A stretch of 64,000 nucleotides of DNA from an uncultured Lachnospiraceae bacterium (GTDB lineage Bacteria > Bacillota > Clostridia > Lachnospirales > Lachnospiraceae): contig CANSUS010000008.1 in the NCBI GenBank assembly GCA_947650155.1, forward strand, positions 16,710 to 80,709. The letters run 5' to 3'. This document shows, in pieces, positions 8,726-17,630 of this stretch. A program made the translations under genes and the position numbers. Positions within the stretch are counted from its first letter, which is position 1, and every line of letters starts with the position of its first letter. The notes below the pieces were generated by a model that was given only the letters and a program-made list of their open reading frames with translations, did no database searches and had not been told where the DNA came from.

Positions 8726-10069
8726 TTAGTCCAGATTACCTGCCTTCTTGCTTCCCTCCTCTGCTGAAGGAATGTTCATGATCAGACGAAAGACAAATAC
8801 GCCGTGATCATTTTTAAAATCATATTCTCCCTCGTAATTCTGAGCCGCCTTGATAATGCTTAGTACGCCAATTCCCCCTGTGAACTCCGGCTTTGGCTGT
8901 CCGTTTTTAAGTTCGGTTTCTATTCTGCATGTATTACTACAGTATATGACCAGTTTACTTTTCTTTCTTTTCAGCATAAGGTGAATAAGACATTCTCTTT
9001 CATCAGACTGCTTTTTTACCTCCATGCAGCCAAAAATTGCATTTTCATAAGCATTTGCCAGTATTGTAATCAAATCAATATTGGGAATGGTCAGATTCCC
9101 GTCAAGTTCCACATCAAGCGTAACTTTAATCTGTTCCTGTCTTGCCTTCCTTGTATACGCCGAAAGAATATTATTAACCGCGGTATTAGCACATATCACC
9201 TCCGCCGTACTTTCATCCGTCTCTTTCTGGTATTCCTCCAGATACTGCAACAGTTCGTCCGTCTGTCCTCTCCGCGCATATTCTGCTATGACCGCATTGT
9301 GATGTCTGGCATCATGTCTGATCCTTCTGCCGGATGCCACTGACTCCTCTAACAATTCCATGTTTCTTTCAAGCAGCCTCTGATTCATCCTGATCAGCTG
9401 ATTTTCTTTTTCAAATTCCTTCTCTTTCCCAATATGCAGATAGAGCCGGAATACCAAAAGCTGCAAAGCTCCCGTAAGGAAAAAATTCGTGGCAAGCTGA
9501 AACAGCCGATAGGGAGTCTGATCCTTAACGGAAGGATTTAAAATAAAGCCGATTCCAAATAAAATACTGATAGTCATAACGGCCACACTGAATTTATCTA
9601 ATTCATTTTCCACGTAATATCCAAATCCACGGATGGAACTTTTTACTTTCTTTTCTATAAAAAAAGCAATCAACAAAATAAGTATAACACGCGTAATAAT
9701 ATCTGCCCACACATTTCTATGAAAGAAAATAATGGAAACTTCAATTCCCACAACTAAAAATACTGCCAGCAGATAAAAATTAAGCGCCAGTTTATACACA
9801 GATAAAAAAAGAGAATCCCGGCTCATATAAATCGCAAAGAAGGAAAAGCAAAGATACATCACAAGCGCTGACATTCTGGAACAGCTTTTCCAATCTGCCG
9901 CATACCAGATACAGGCTGCTGCAACCAAAACCACACTGAAACAGCCATAACAGACTGCCGCCTTTTTTCTTCCAAACCTGGATTCACTCATCAGAGAAAA
10001 CAAGAAAATTGTCCCTGCAAGGCTTAATATATACCGAAGCATTGCAATTACTAAAGAACCACCTAACAT
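8726..10069 (-). CDS. Sensor histidine kinase, GHKL / AgrC-like (HPK10 type)
   Basis: A 447-residue membrane kinase. About six or seven hydrophobic segments fill residues 5-210. The dimerisation/phospho-acceptor helix contains RIRHDARHHNAVIAEY, the HPK10 form. A GHKL ATPase domain follows with the N-box NAYENAIFGC and the G-box GGIGVLSIIKAA. The ATG at 10069 has a strong AAGGAGG. The layout resembles quorum-peptide kinases (AgrC, VirS), but no peptide precursor or processing gene lies nearby. Instead the gene lies 24 bases behind a chemoreceptor. The signal is unknown. Confidence 0.88.
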   Translation of the reverse strand: MLGGSLVIAMLRYILSLAGTIFLFSLMSESRFGRKKAAVCYGCFSVVLVAAACIWYAADWKSCSRMSALVMYLCFSFFAIYMSRDSLFLSVYKLALNFYLLAVFLVVGIEVSIIFFHRNVWADIITRVILILLIAFFIEKKVKSSIRGFGYYVENELDKFSVAVMTISILFGIGFILNPSVKDQTPYRLFQLATNFFLTGALQLLVFRLYLHIGKEKEFEKENQLIRMNQRLLERNMELLEESVASGRRIRHDARHHNAVIAEYARRGQTDELLQYLEEYQKETDESTAEVICANTAVNNILSAYTRKARQEQIKVTLDVELDGNLTIPNIDLITILANAYENAIFGCMEVKKQSDERECLIHLMLKRKKSKLVIYCSNTCRIETELKNGQPKPEFTGGIGVLSIIKAAQNYEGEYDFKNDHGVFVFRLIMNIPSAEEGSKKAGNLD

Positions 10070-10093
10070 TTTGTGCCTCCTTACGTCAAAATC

Positions 10094-11797
10094 TTATGTT
10101 CGATAATTGTCCAGATTATGATTCATAACAGAAACCGTAGAAAGTGTTTCCTGTGTTACAGCTTCTATATTCTGCATATCTGTATCTATAGAGGATAAAA
10201 GTTCAGACGCTTTTACAATTTCTGTACTGTTTTCCTCGGAAGAAACGCTGACCACTGCCATAGCCTCTTTTATATTTTCCAGTGAACATACGTACTGCTG
10301 CATTATTTCCTGAAGCTGTTCCATAGACATTTTAATGTTATCGGATTTATCCGTAAAATTTTGGGAAACATCGCCAAACTTTTCATACTCCTCAATAATT
10401 TTTTCCTGCAGCAGAGAAAGCATTTTCTCTGACAGATGATCCAGTCCTTTGATCGCTTCCACCACATCTTTACTCATTTTCTGTATTTCATTTGCTGCCT
10501 CATTTGTGTTACCTGCCAGTTCCCCTATTTCCTGCGCAACCACCGCAAATCCCCTTCCCGCTTCTCCTGCCCTTGCAGCTTCTATAGAAGCATTTAAAGC
10601 CAAAAGGTTAGTCTGTCCCGAAATGTTCAGAATCGTATCTGATAATTCTTTGATTTTCAGAACCGCATCGGCTTTTTCTTTTTCCTCACGTAAGCTCTGA
10701 GACATCACTTCCACATTTTTTTCAATCATGGACGACGAATGCTTTGCCGTTTCATTCAGCTTTGCAGAAGAGAGATTGATATCCCGCAAATGCACCGTAT
10801 TACTCGAAACTATATCCACAATATTCTGAATATCCCTGTATACAAGATCCACCTGTTCCCCGGCAATTCCAATGGATGCCGCTATCTCCTCTGATGATGC
10901 CACCATAGATTGTATTGTATCACTGATATTTGTAATATTGGAGGCAGAAGCGGAAACATGAGTATCAATATTCTGCATTTTCTCTTCAATGCTGTCTGTT
11001 CCATTCTTTACCTCTCTCACTGTATTCCCGGTTTTTTGTAAAAGCTGGTTTAAACTCTGTCCTATTACTTCGAGTTCATCGCCGGAAGAAATAGTTAATA
11101 CTTTCGTCAAATCTCCGTCGGAAGAAATCACTTCCAGCAGTTTATTATTTACTTTGATAAAGTTTCTTTTCATTCTGGACGCTGCCAGCATTGCTGCGAT
11201 CACTGCTGCCAAGACTCCCCCTGCTACCGCAATCAGAATGTTTCTGATCAGACTGTCAAGGGAAGTTTTAATGGAGGACGCTTCATAGTCTACCGCTACA
11301 ATCCCCAGCACTTTACCGTTATGAAAAATCGGTGCATAACCACTGTAAAAAGTACCCCACTCATCGGTAAATACTTCCCTTGTCACAGATTCTTTTCCCT
11401 CCATTGCTTCAAACATAGCTTCCTGTGCTTCATAATCCTCAGCATACTCTCCCGGATCTTCCGGATCTGTGTCTACAACAAACTGAAAGTACTCCCTGTC
11501 TTTCGCCATAAGTGTATAGACATACGTCACCGAATCCCCTGAAAGAAAGAAGCTTAGAGAATCTTTTACCGCCGAAAGCGCATCACTGTCGCCTTCCATC
11601 GCTTTTTCAAAAGTCTCTCCATCCACATTTTCAGCTGCAATCACTGCAATTTCCATCACGTCTGCCATTGTCTTCTGCCTTAGAAAATTTCCCATAGTAG
11701 AATAAGAAACGCCTCCGACAATTGCAGAGACAATTACGGAAGCCCCAAAAATAAAAAGGAACAACTGCGCCGCAATGCTGATTTTCCTTGTTTTCAT
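10094..11797 (-). CDS. Transmembrane methyl-accepting chemotaxis protein with HAMP domain
   Basis: A 567-residue chemoreceptor. TM1 is about residues 9-31, followed by an extracellular sensor region (about 32-183, single-Cache-like, ending [13 protein letters not shown]), TM2 (about 184-206) and HAMP (about 207-260). The coiled-coil signalling domain has the conserved tip [20 protein letters not shown]. No CheR-tethering pentapeptide is seen at the C-terminus (HNLDNYRT). AAGGAGA precedes the ATG at 11797. A TATAAT lies about 55 bases upstream, without a clear -35. The kinase and LytTR regulator follow at 24 and 27 bases, so the three appear to form one transcript. The ligand is unknown. Confidence 0.9.
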   Translation of the reverse strand: MKTRKISIAAQLFLFIFGASVIVSAIVGGVSYSTMGNFLRQKTMADVMEIAVIAAENVDGETFEKAMEGDSDALSAVKDSLSFFLSGDSVTYVYTLMAKDREYFQFVVDTDPEDPGEYAEDYEAQEAMFEAMEGKESVTREVFTDEWGTFYSGYAPIFHNGKVLGIVAVDYEASSIKTSLDSLIRNILIAVAGGVLAAVIAAMLAASRMKRNFIKVNNKLLEVISSDGDLTKVLTISSGDELEVIGQSLNQLLQKTGNTVREVKNGTDSIEEKMQNIDTHVSASASNITNISDTIQSMVASSEEIAASIGIAGEQVDLVYRDIQNIVDIVSSNTVHLRDINLSSAKLNETAKHSSSMIEKNVEVMSQSLREEKEKADAVLKIKELSDTILNISGQTNLLALNASIEAARAGEAGRGFAVVAQEIGELAGNTNEAANEIQKMSKDVVEAIKGLDHLSEKMLSLLQEKIIEEYEKFGDVSQNFTDKSDNIKMSMEQLQEIMQQYVCSLENIKEAMAVVSVSSEENSTEIVKASELLSSIDTDMQNIEAVTQETLSTVSVMNHNLDNYRT

Positions 11798-11950
11798 TCA
11801 CAATCTCTCCTTAAATGCCTTTTTACATTTTTAATAAACAATAACGATTGCATTATAACAAAAAAAATATGTGTTCAGACTGATTCGACATAATTTGCAT
11901 TTTTTGAGGTATGTTTTGTAAAAGCAAGATATTATTTATGTTATATTATA

Positions 11951-11982
11951 AAAAAGAGCATATGGATTACTCCTATATGCTC
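11951..11982 (-). terminator. Intrinsic terminator of pcp, built on a repeated AGAGCATATA element
   Basis: On the minus strand, GAGCATATAGGA pairs with TCCATATGCTC around a short loop (one A bulged) and is followed by TTTTTTAT. Immediately upstream in the transcript are two more copies of the 5' arm (11983-12014, AGAGCATATATG separated by GTC/GC), each able to pair with the same 3' arm. Confidence 0.7.
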
Positions 11983-12014
11983 TGCCATATATGCTCTGAC
12001 ATATATGCTCTGAC
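11983..12014. repeat. Short tandem repeat, about 14-bp unit
   Basis: CATATATGCTCTGA-type units follow one another directly (copies near 11986-11999 and 12000-12013), and a further partial copy overlaps the terminator arm at 11973-11985. This looks like local slippage amplification of a terminator arm. Confidence 0.6.
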
Positions 12015-12065
12015 AACTGACTGTTGTTTTTTATAATCACATAACACTGATCCACGTCCGCATTT

Positions 12066-12662
12066 TTATTCCCCGATTGCCTGAATTGCAATGTCAAGAG
12101 CCTGCGTAATCACATCAAGCTGCATACCTGACCTGGGTTTTTCTGCCTGCTGCGGCAGGGATGGGACATGGATGAAACCAACCCGGGTTGTTGTCCCGTC
12201 AGAATGATGCAGCAAAGTATAAAACAGATCATTGCAGACATAGACTCCGGCAGAATAAGAAATCGCACAGGGAATCCCTGCATCTTTCACCGCCTGAAAA
12301 ATTGTGCGGCCTGGAACGGAAGAAAAATATGCATTTTGTCCGTCTGCAATTACAGGTTCATCCTGCGGTTTCTTTCCGGCATTATCGGCTATGGATGCAT
12401 CCCGCAGGTTAATTGCCACAACCTCCGGTGTAACCGAATCTCTTTTTCCTGCCTGCCCAATGCTTAAAATAACATCCGGGCAATATTCTTTTGCTGCTTC
12501 AAGCACTGTTTCCGCCGCCAGTCCAAACACAACAGGCACCTGCAGTTTCATCAGTTCAAACCTGCCTGCTTTATCCGGCAGCCTTTTTACCGCCTCCCAT
12601 GATGGATTGACCGTGTCTTTGCCAAAGGGTTCAAAGCCTGTAATAAGAAGTTTTTTTCTCAT
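12066..12662 (-). CDS. pcp: Pyroglutamyl-peptidase I (pyrrolidone-carboxylate peptidase)
   Basis: A 198-residue cytosolic cysteine peptidase that removes N-terminal pyroglutamate from peptides. The N-terminal hallmark is LLITGFEPFGKDTVNPSW. The catalytic triad of family C15 is visible: Glu80 in TPEVVAIN, Cys143 in YVCNDLFY and His165 in GFIHVPSLP. Spacing and length match the family (about 200-215 residues). ATG 12662 is chosen because AAAGGAG lies 5 bases upstream and the protein then opens at the conserved strand. It appears to be a single-gene transcript ending at the terminator at 11951-11982. Confidence 0.95.
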   Translation of the reverse strand: MRKKLLITGFEPFGKDTVNPSWEAVKRLPDKAGRFELMKLQVPVVFGLAAETVLEAAKEYCPDVILSIGQAGKRDSVTPEVVAINLRDASIADNAGKKPQDEPVIADGQNAYFSSVPGRTIFQAVKDAGIPCAISYSAGVYVCNDLFYTLLHHSDGTTTRVGFIHVPSLPQQAEKPRSGMQLDVITQALDIAIQAIGE

Positions 12663-12765
12663 TGGTACTCCTTTTTTGTTATACTCATTTTCACTTACGT
12701 TTATAATCATAGTATAACATAGTTTTCCACTTTGGACTACCTCAGACAGGCAGACTTCTTTTTCT

Positions 12766-13710
12766 TTATTTCCTGATGCTGTCAGTCACTTCTCCCGGAA
12801 TCTCAAACTCTACCGTTCCCATATACATAGGCGCCACATCCCCTTCATTAAATCCAATAACTACATTTCCCTTTTCATTCAGATAAAAAGAAGTTTCCTC
12901 TGTGATTTGTTTAAAATTCCACTCCTCCACTTCATCTTCCAGCCAATAATAAACATTCTCGTCAGCCTCCATCTGTTCCCTCATCTGCTGCTTGATATTC
13001 TCACTGATCGGCGTGATATAGTCCGCGCCTTCCACAAATATATCTTTCAGTTTCAGACGCTCTCCGGTATTAAGGTCAATGGTATAAAAATAATTCCATT
13101 CGTATCCGCTGCCAGCTCCCTGATAGCAAATCAGCTTCAGAGTAAAATAATCCGGAGTGGATGCCAGTATTTCGCTTTTTACAAGCACGTCCTGATATCC
13201 CATTTCAGATTCCAGCCCTGCCTCAAATTCTTTAATCAGATCGTCTGTAATCTTCTGAATTTCCGCATTAATCTCATCCGTTGTATGATCCAGCTTATCT
13301 TGTATTTCACTGTTCTGTATCCCGGCTGTATCCGGCACTACCGGCTGTATTTCAGGGACTTCAATATCAGCTTTATTCCTTTCCGTTTCATATTCATAGT
13401 CTCTGAATGTAACTACCTCCACAAGCGGTCCGATAAAAGGAATCTGTTCCATTGCATGTGCAATCGTAACAGATGTATTGGGTAAAATAATAAAAGTACC
13501 CGCTAATACTGCTGCTGTTGCTGCTATTTTTATCATTTTTTTCTGACGTTTTTTTCCTTTTTCCATTTTCTTTGCCTCCTCTATTTTTTTATACAGCTGT
13601 TCCACCTGTCTGTCCGACATCTCCTGCTTCTGATAATCCTCTTTTAATGTCAAAAGCTCCTTCTCCAGAAAATCGTTCTGTTTTTTTATGTCCGAAAAAT
13701 TATAAGTCAT
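12766..13710 (-). CDS. RsiV-like anti-sigma factor (DUF3298 / DUF4163), single-pass membrane protein
   Basis: About 314 residues. A Lys/Glu-rich cytosolic region of about 65 residues, expected to hold the sigma factor, is followed by one transmembrane segment (MIKIAATAAVLAGTFIILPNT, about 66-86) and a large extracytoplasmic region. The end matches the DUF3298 pattern (LKLKDIFVEGADY ... NVVIGFNEGDVAP ... VEFEIPGEV). RsiV family members sequester ECF sigma factors; Bacillus RsiV is cut by signal peptidase after binding lysozyme. ATG 13710 is preceded by AAGGAGGAG and overlaps the sigma stop by 11 bases, implying translational coupling. The lysozyme signal is family knowledge, not shown here. 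Confidence 0.82.
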   Translation of the reverse strand: MTYNFSDIKKQNDFLEKELLTLKEDYQKQEMSDRQVEQLYKKIEEAKKMEKGKKRQKKMIKIAATAAVLAGTFIILPNTSVTIAHAMEQIPFIGPLVEVVTFRDYEYETERNKADIEVPEIQPVVPDTAGIQNSEIQDKLDHTTDEINAEIQKITDDLIKEFEAGLESEMGYQDVLVKSEILASTPDYFTLKLICYQGAGSGYEWNYFYTIDLNTGERLKLKDIFVEGADYITPISENIKQQMREQMEADENVYYWLEDEVEEWNFKQITEETSFYLNEKGNVVIGFNEGDVAPMYMGTVEFEIPGEVTDSIRK

Positions 13711-14263
13711 ACTGCTCCTCCTTTCCTGCATTCAAATGATATATATTCCCATTCGTATCTGTTGCAAGGGTATTTCGGAGCTTCTTTATGCTGCGATATA
13801 ACCTGCTCTTGACTGTATTGACATTTTCATTAAGGATTTCCGCTATTTCCTCTAATTTTTTATCCTCAAAAAACTTGAGAATCACAATTGCCTTATCCCG
13901 TTCAGGAAGAGAATCCAGCGCTTTTTGAAGATCAACATCCTCATAATGATCTTCCGTACAGCCCAGATCCATTCCCTTTTCTTCCTGCATGGCTTCATAG
14001 GAAAGAAACCGGGGCTGCTTTAAATATCTGAAACATTCATTCAGCATAATGCGATATACCCAGCTTTGTGCATATTCGGGCTGCTTTAATGAGTGACTGC
14101 TTCTCAGCGCTTTATATGCCCCATTCTGCACAATATCTCCTGCATCGTTTTCATTATGCACATAACTGTAAGCCAGACGATAATATTGATTATAGTTTTC
14201 CAAAATGATCCGTTCTATCAGATCCTGATTATTTTCCTCTTTTTTCGCGAAAAAAAAGTGCAA
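13700..14263 (-). CDS. ECF-type RNA polymerase sigma factor (SigV-like)
   Basis: A 187-residue sigma factor with only regions 2 and 4. Region 2 contains YRLAYSYVHNENDAGDIVQNGAYKALRS; region 4 contains LPERDKAIVILKFFEDKKLEEIAEILNENVNTVKSRLYRSIKKLR. The start codon is TTG at 14263, set by GGGAGGTG seven bases upstream; no ATG fits. The anti-sigma gene overlaps its 3' end. A matching ECF promoter (14352-14381) lies upstream, so it likely drives its own transcription. The long inverted repeat 14290-14334 sits in its leader. Confidence 0.9.
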   Translation of the reverse strand: MHFFFAKKEENNQDLIERIILENYNQYYRLAYSYVHNENDAGDIVQNGAYKALRSSHSLKQPEYAQSWVYRIMLNECFRYLKQPRFLSYEAMQEEKGMDLGCTEDHYEDVDLQKALDSLPERDKAIVILKFFEDKKLEEIAEILNENVNTVKSRLYRSIKKLRNTLATDTNGNIYHLNAGKEEQYDL

Positions 14264-14289
14264 AATATTTCACCTCCCTGCTGCATCTG

Positions 14290-14334
14290 CTAAAGCGTGC
14301 CTGATACAGATTACTGTTATGAAACACGCTTTAG
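14290..14334 (-). other. 10-bp inverted repeat in the ECF sigma leader
   Basis: CTAAAGCGTG (14290-14299) and CACGCTTTAG (14325-14334) are perfect inverted copies separated by 25 bases. An inner ACAG/CTGT pair allows a longer stem. No T run follows in either direction that would make it a terminator. It lies between the ECF promoter and the TTG start, ending about 27 bases upstream of that start. Confidence 0.6.
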
Positions 14335-14351
14335 TATGCCCTTCTGAAATA

Positions 14352-14381
14352 TTAGACACTCTGTATAACATGATTGTTTCA
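14352..14381 (-). promoter_or_regulatory. ECF-type promoter, probably autoregulatory for the sigma / anti-sigma operon
   Basis: On the minus strand, TGAAAC (14376-14381) is followed after 17 bases by TGTCTAA (14352-14358). This matches the TGAAAC-N16/17-CGTC form used by SigV/SigX/SigW-like factors except for the first base of the -10. It lies 90 bases ahead of the sigma factor start. Confidence 0.6.
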
Positions 14382-14424
14382 TGAAAAATAAATTTTTTAA
14401 TTTATTCTCTTTTCAGTGTTACCC

Positions 14425-14449
14425 ATTGAAAAAATAGATTTCCTATTTT
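14425..14449 (-). terminator. AT-rich terminator overlapping the end of the carboxypeptidase gene
   Basis: On the minus strand, AAAATAG and CTATTTT pair around a 5-base loop, followed by a T-rich tract. The TAG stop codon of the carboxypeptidase (14443) lies inside the stem. The stem is weak, so this is a modest call. Confidence 0.4.
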
Positions 14450-15567
14450 GATGCAAAATGCGCATACATATATGCATGATCGTCAATACATCCCCATTTG
14501 CTGTCAGCATTTGTAGTCACACAAATATATTTTTTCCCATTTTCATCTGTCCCAAAGCTGGCTGCACAGCTTCCCGACTGCTCTACATAACCTGTTTTAC
14601 CGCCAACGAACAATCCTGCCGTATCCTTATCTTCAATACGCCGGATAAACCAGTTTGAGAGCGGTATCCCCTCAGGATGCTGTTCTGTTTTTGAGGTAAT
14701 ATAAGTACGTGTGGAAAGTACTTCAAGGCAGGTTTCATTCTGAAGCGCCGCTTCCATAATCATTGCCATATCATATATCGTACAATAATGATCTTCCTCA
14801 TAAATCCCAACACAGTTCGTAAAATGTGTCGTCTCGGATAACCCCAGTTCCTCCAGCTTCTTATTCATTAATTCCACAAATGCTTCCTGTGACCCGGATA
14901 CATAATGTGCCAGTCCCAATGCAGCATCTGCACCCGAAGGCAGTACGGTTGCATACAGCAGATCCCTCACTGTTACCTTCTCACCTTTTTCATATCCGGC
15001 GCTGCTGCATCCATGTACATAACAATACTCCGTAATCTCCTGCGTAATTGTAAACTCATCATCGAAATTATCTATATTTTCCACTGCTACAAGCAGCGTC
15101 AGCACTTTTGTCATAGAAGCCGGAACGATCCTGCTCATGGCATCCTTACAGGCAAGTACCGTTTGCTCCTCCATGTCTAAAAAAATAGCATGGCTGCTGA
15201 TAATCTGACTTGTTAACTCGGAAGTATTTTCTGTCATCGCATACTTGTAAGAATGCTCTTCTTCCTTCACACTTGCTGTTTCCTCTTCCGCATCCTCAGA
15301 TTCCTCTTTTTTTACTTTCGCAGCAAGTAAGGACTGCACCCCTTTCTGAGGTAAAATCCCTTCCTTTGTATCTTTAATATGCCGACCCTTAACGATAGAA
15401 CTTATCACAGTAAAAACGCCCAAAACTGCAACAGCGCAGATTACCGCCAATCCCAATTTAAACAGATTGCGGCGCAGCTCCTGTTCTCGTTCTCTGCGTT
15501 TTCTTTCCTGTTTTCTTTTCATGCTTTGTAAACGGCGCATATCTTCTTCATCTAAATAATCGCCCAT
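14443..15567 (-). CDS. Serine-type D-alanyl-D-alanine carboxypeptidase (S11, DacA-like)
   Basis: A 374-residue membrane-anchored penicillin-binding protein. A very basic cytosolic head (residues 1-34) precedes a single TM (about 36-58) and a spacer rich in Lys and Glu. The catalytic domain has SxxK at Ser151 (PASMTKVLT), the second motif as SGADAA (211-216, where SGN is usual) and the KTG triad in VGGKTGYVEQSGS. It trims the terminal D-Ala from stem peptides outside the membrane. Instead of a cleaved signal it has an N-terminal anchor, and there is no C-terminal amphipathic anchor. It sits upstream of the ECF sigma operon on the same strand, separated by the ECF promoter. Confidence 0.9.
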   Translation of the reverse strand: MGDYLDEEDMRRLQSMKRKQERKRREREQELRRNLFKLGLAVICAVAVLGVFTVISSIVKGRHIKDTKEGILPQKGVQSLLAAKVKKEESEDAEEETASVKEEEHSYKYAMTENTSELTSQIISSHAIFLDMEEQTVLACKDAMSRIVPASMTKVLTLLVAVENIDNFDDEFTITQEITEYCYVHGCSSAGYEKGEKVTVRDLLYATVLPSGADAALGLAHYVSGSQEAFVELMNKKLEELGLSETTHFTNCVGIYEEDHYCTIYDMAMIMEAALQNETCLEVLSTRTYITSKTEQHPEGIPLSNWFIRRIEDKDTAGLFVGGKTGYVEQSGSCAASFGTDENGKKYICVTTNADSKWGCIDDHAYMYAHFASK

Positions 15568-15652
15568 CTGTCTGCTCCCTTTTATGCCAGAATGTGTTGT
15601 AGTACAATTTATCGTATCATATGCATAAAAAAATGAAAAGCATAAAATCTTG

Positions 15653-15699
15653 ATTTAATCGCCCGTGTATAGTACTATAAACCATACAGTAACAGTACG
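15653..15699 (+). promoter_or_regulatory. Promoter and MerR operator in front of the merR-type gene
   Basis: TTGATT (about 15653-15658) and TACTAT (15673-15678 region) with a 17-base spacer form a plausible plus-strand promoter. A 23-base stretch at 15677-15699 is identical to 19051-19073 in the MATE promoter. Its core CCATACAGTAACAGTACG is an imperfect dyad. Here it overlaps the transcription start, which suggests autorepression. Confidence 0.6.
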
Positions 15700-15763
15700 A
15701 AAATCCCCTGCTAAAAGGATTTCCAAAATCCGAAAAAGATAATAAAAACTCAGGAGTTTTGAT

Positions 15764-16582
15764 ATGGAAGAGAAAAACAAACTGCTTACGATCGGTCAAT
15801 TTGCATCCCTGCATGGTATCAATAAAAAAACGCTGATGTGGTATGATGAAATCGGGTTATTGAAACCCGCCGCCATCAATCCCGAAAATGGATACCGCTG
15901 TTATAATTATCATCAAAGCCCTATATTGGAAACCATTCTGTTATTACGGGAACTGGACGTATCCATAGCAGAAATTCAGGAATTTATGAAAAACCGCTCC
16001 GCCGAAAGCCTGAAGCGCCTTCTGGATGAAAAAATTGCAAATCTGGATTTACAAATCATGCATCTACAGGCAGTCAGAAAAACTTTATGCAGCCATCATC
16101 AGAATATGGTTACTTTACTGACAATGGACTTATCAGAAATCAGTATAATCGAAAAAGAAGAACGCTGTCTTGTAACAGTAGATATCGATCAAAATATTAC
16201 CTTTGAAAAAGAAGTGGAACTGATAACAGCCGAAACAGCAAAATATCAGCTTGGCCGTCTGCATGATGCCTCTTACGGTTCTATGATTCCTGTCAGCAGC
16301 CTGCTTAATGGCGATTTTGACAATTATACCGGATTGTTTATAGAAATTCCCTTTCTCAGACACAAAAAAGGGCTGCATATACAGCCCCGTGGTAAATATT
16401 TAAGAGCATTTCACAAAGGAGACTGGGACAGAATGCCTCTGCGGTATCAGGAAATTCTGGATTATGCCCGCCGGAACAGGCTCACACTCTCCGGATTTTC
16501 CTATGAAAAAGGAATAAACGAAATTGTCATTGACCGGATCGAAGATTATATCGTACAGATTGAAATCCCTATACAGGAGTAA
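15764..16582 (+). CDS. MerR family transcriptional regulator with GyrI-like effector domain
   Basis: A 272-residue regulator of the BmrR/TipA type. The N-terminal winged helix reads GQFASLHGINKKTLMWYDEIGLLKPAAINPENGYRCYNY, followed by a dimerisation helix (about 75-120). The C-terminal half (about 130-270) has the layout of a GyrI-like small-molecule-binding domain. The ATG at 15764 has CAGGAG upstream. The shared operator sequence at 15677-15699 and 19051-19073 indicates that it regulates itself and the MATE transporter at 17675-19006, although cysK lies between them. The inducer is likely a hydrophobic or cationic compound (family knowledge). Confidence 0.9.
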   Translation: MEEKNKLLTIGQFASLHGINKKTLMWYDEIGLLKPAAINPENGYRCYNYHQSPILETILLLRELDVSIAEIQEFMKNRSAESLKRLLDEKIANLDLQIMHLQAVRKTLCSHHQNMVTLLTMDLSEISIIEKEERCLVTVDIDQNITFEKEVELITAETAKYQLGRLHDASYGSMIPVSSLLNGDFDNYTGLFIEIPFLRHKKGLHIQPRGKYLRAFHKGDWDRMPLRYQEILDYARRNRLTLSGFSYEKGINEIVIDRIEDYIVQIEIPIQE

Positions 16583-16615
16583 TTCCTGCATCATGCACCG
16601 GAATCTTTTTATCCA

Positions 16616-17557
16616 CTATTTTCCATCACTAAAAAGCGGCGTTGACAAGTATCTGTCTCCACTGTCCGGAAGTAGCGCTACAATAACTTTCCCCCTGTTT
16701 TCAGGTCTTGCAGCTAAAATGCCTGCTGCCTTCAAAGCCGCGCCGGAAGAAATCCCCACAAGAATTCCTTCGCTTAAAGCGAAAGCTCTTCCTTCCTCAA
16801 ATGCCTCTTCATTTTCAACCGGTATGATCTCATCATAGACGGATGTATTTAACACTTCCGGGACAAAACCTGCTCCAATCCCCTGTATCTTATGTGGTCC
16901 TGATACTCCCTTGGATAATACGGCGCTTCCTGCCGGTTCTACCGCCACAATCTTTATATTGGGATTTTTTTCTTTTAAATATTCTCCCACACCGGTGATC
17001 GTTCCGCCCGTACCCACGCCTGCAACAAAAATATCCACTTTTCCATCCGTCTGTTCCCAGATCTCCGGTCCCGTCGTTTCCTTATGGACCGCCGGATTTG
17101 CCGGATTCACAAACTGACCAAGAATGACAGCGCCCTCCATCGATTCTTTTAATTCCTCCGCCTTATCAATGGCTCCCTGCATGCCTTTGGCTCCTTCTGT
17201 AAGAACAAGTTCTGCGCCGTAAGCTTTTAACAAAGTTCTTCTCTCCATACTCATCGTATCCGGCAGAGTAAGAATTGCTTTATACCCCTTTGCCGCTGCC
17301 ACTGCGGCAAGGCCGATCCCGGTATTGCCGCTTGTCGGTTCAATTATAACAGCCCCTTCTTTCAAAAGCCCCTTTTTCTCTGCATCCTCAATCATGGACA
17401 ACGCAACTCTGTCTTTTACCGAACCGGCAGGGTTTAAGTATTCTAATTTTGCTAAAATATCAGCCTGTGTTATTCCCTTTTTTTTAGAATAACCATTTAA
17501 TTTCAGTAACGGCGTTCCTCCGATCAATTCCAGTGCGCTTTCTTTAATTTTGCTCAT
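16616..17557 (-). CDS. cysK: Cysteine synthase A (O-acetylserine sulfhydrylase)
   Basis: A 313-residue fold-type II PLP enzyme making cysteine from O-acetylserine and sulfide. The PLP lysine lies in [13 protein letters not shown]. The substrate loop is [20 protein letters not shown], the phosphate-binding glycines are [12 protein letters not shown], and the C-terminal SSGAAL is also present. The N-terminus ([12 protein letters not shown]) and length are those of CysK/CysM; CysK is preferred because of the canonical loops. A near-consensus promoter lies at 17631-17658, with repeated TAGGTTT elements downstream of it. No cysE is nearby. Confidence 0.93.
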   Translation of the reverse strand: MSKIKESALELIGGTPLLKLNGYSKKKGITQADILAKLEYLNPAGSVKDRVALSMIEDAEKKGLLKEGAVIIEPTSGNTGIGLAAVAAAKGYKAILTLPDTMSMERRTLLKAYGAELVLTEGAKGMQGAIDKAEELKESMEGAVILGQFVNPANPAVHKETTGPEIWEQTDGKVDIFVAGVGTGGTITGVGEYLKEKNPNIKIVAVEPAGSAVLSKGVSGPHKIQGIGAGFVPEVLNTSVYDEIIPVENEEAFEEGRAFALSEGILVGISSGAALKAAGILAARPENRGKVIVALLPDSGDRYLSTPLFSDGK

Positions 17558-17582
17558 GTCTTCTCCCCCTCTGTTTCTTTTG

Positions 17583-17626
17583 ACCTATAATTCATAGTTT
17601 TTCACTAGGTTTAATAGGTTTTGTTT
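17583..17626 (-). promoter_or_regulatory. Repeat cluster in the cysK leader, possible operator
   Basis: Plus-strand reading gives ACTAGGTTT followed directly by AATAGGTTT (17604-17621), with a related ATAGTTTTT just before. ACCTAT and ATAGGT also occur as inverted copies across the region. It starts immediately downstream of the cysK promoter, where a repressor of sulfur genes could bind. The binding protein is unknown. Confidence 0.35.
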
Positions 17627-17630
17627 TATA

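Noticed and set aside
7970..10069. An agr-type quorum-sensing locus
   Set aside because: The kinase and LytTR regulator fit, but no AgrB-like protease or short peptide precursor is present in the surrounding DNA.
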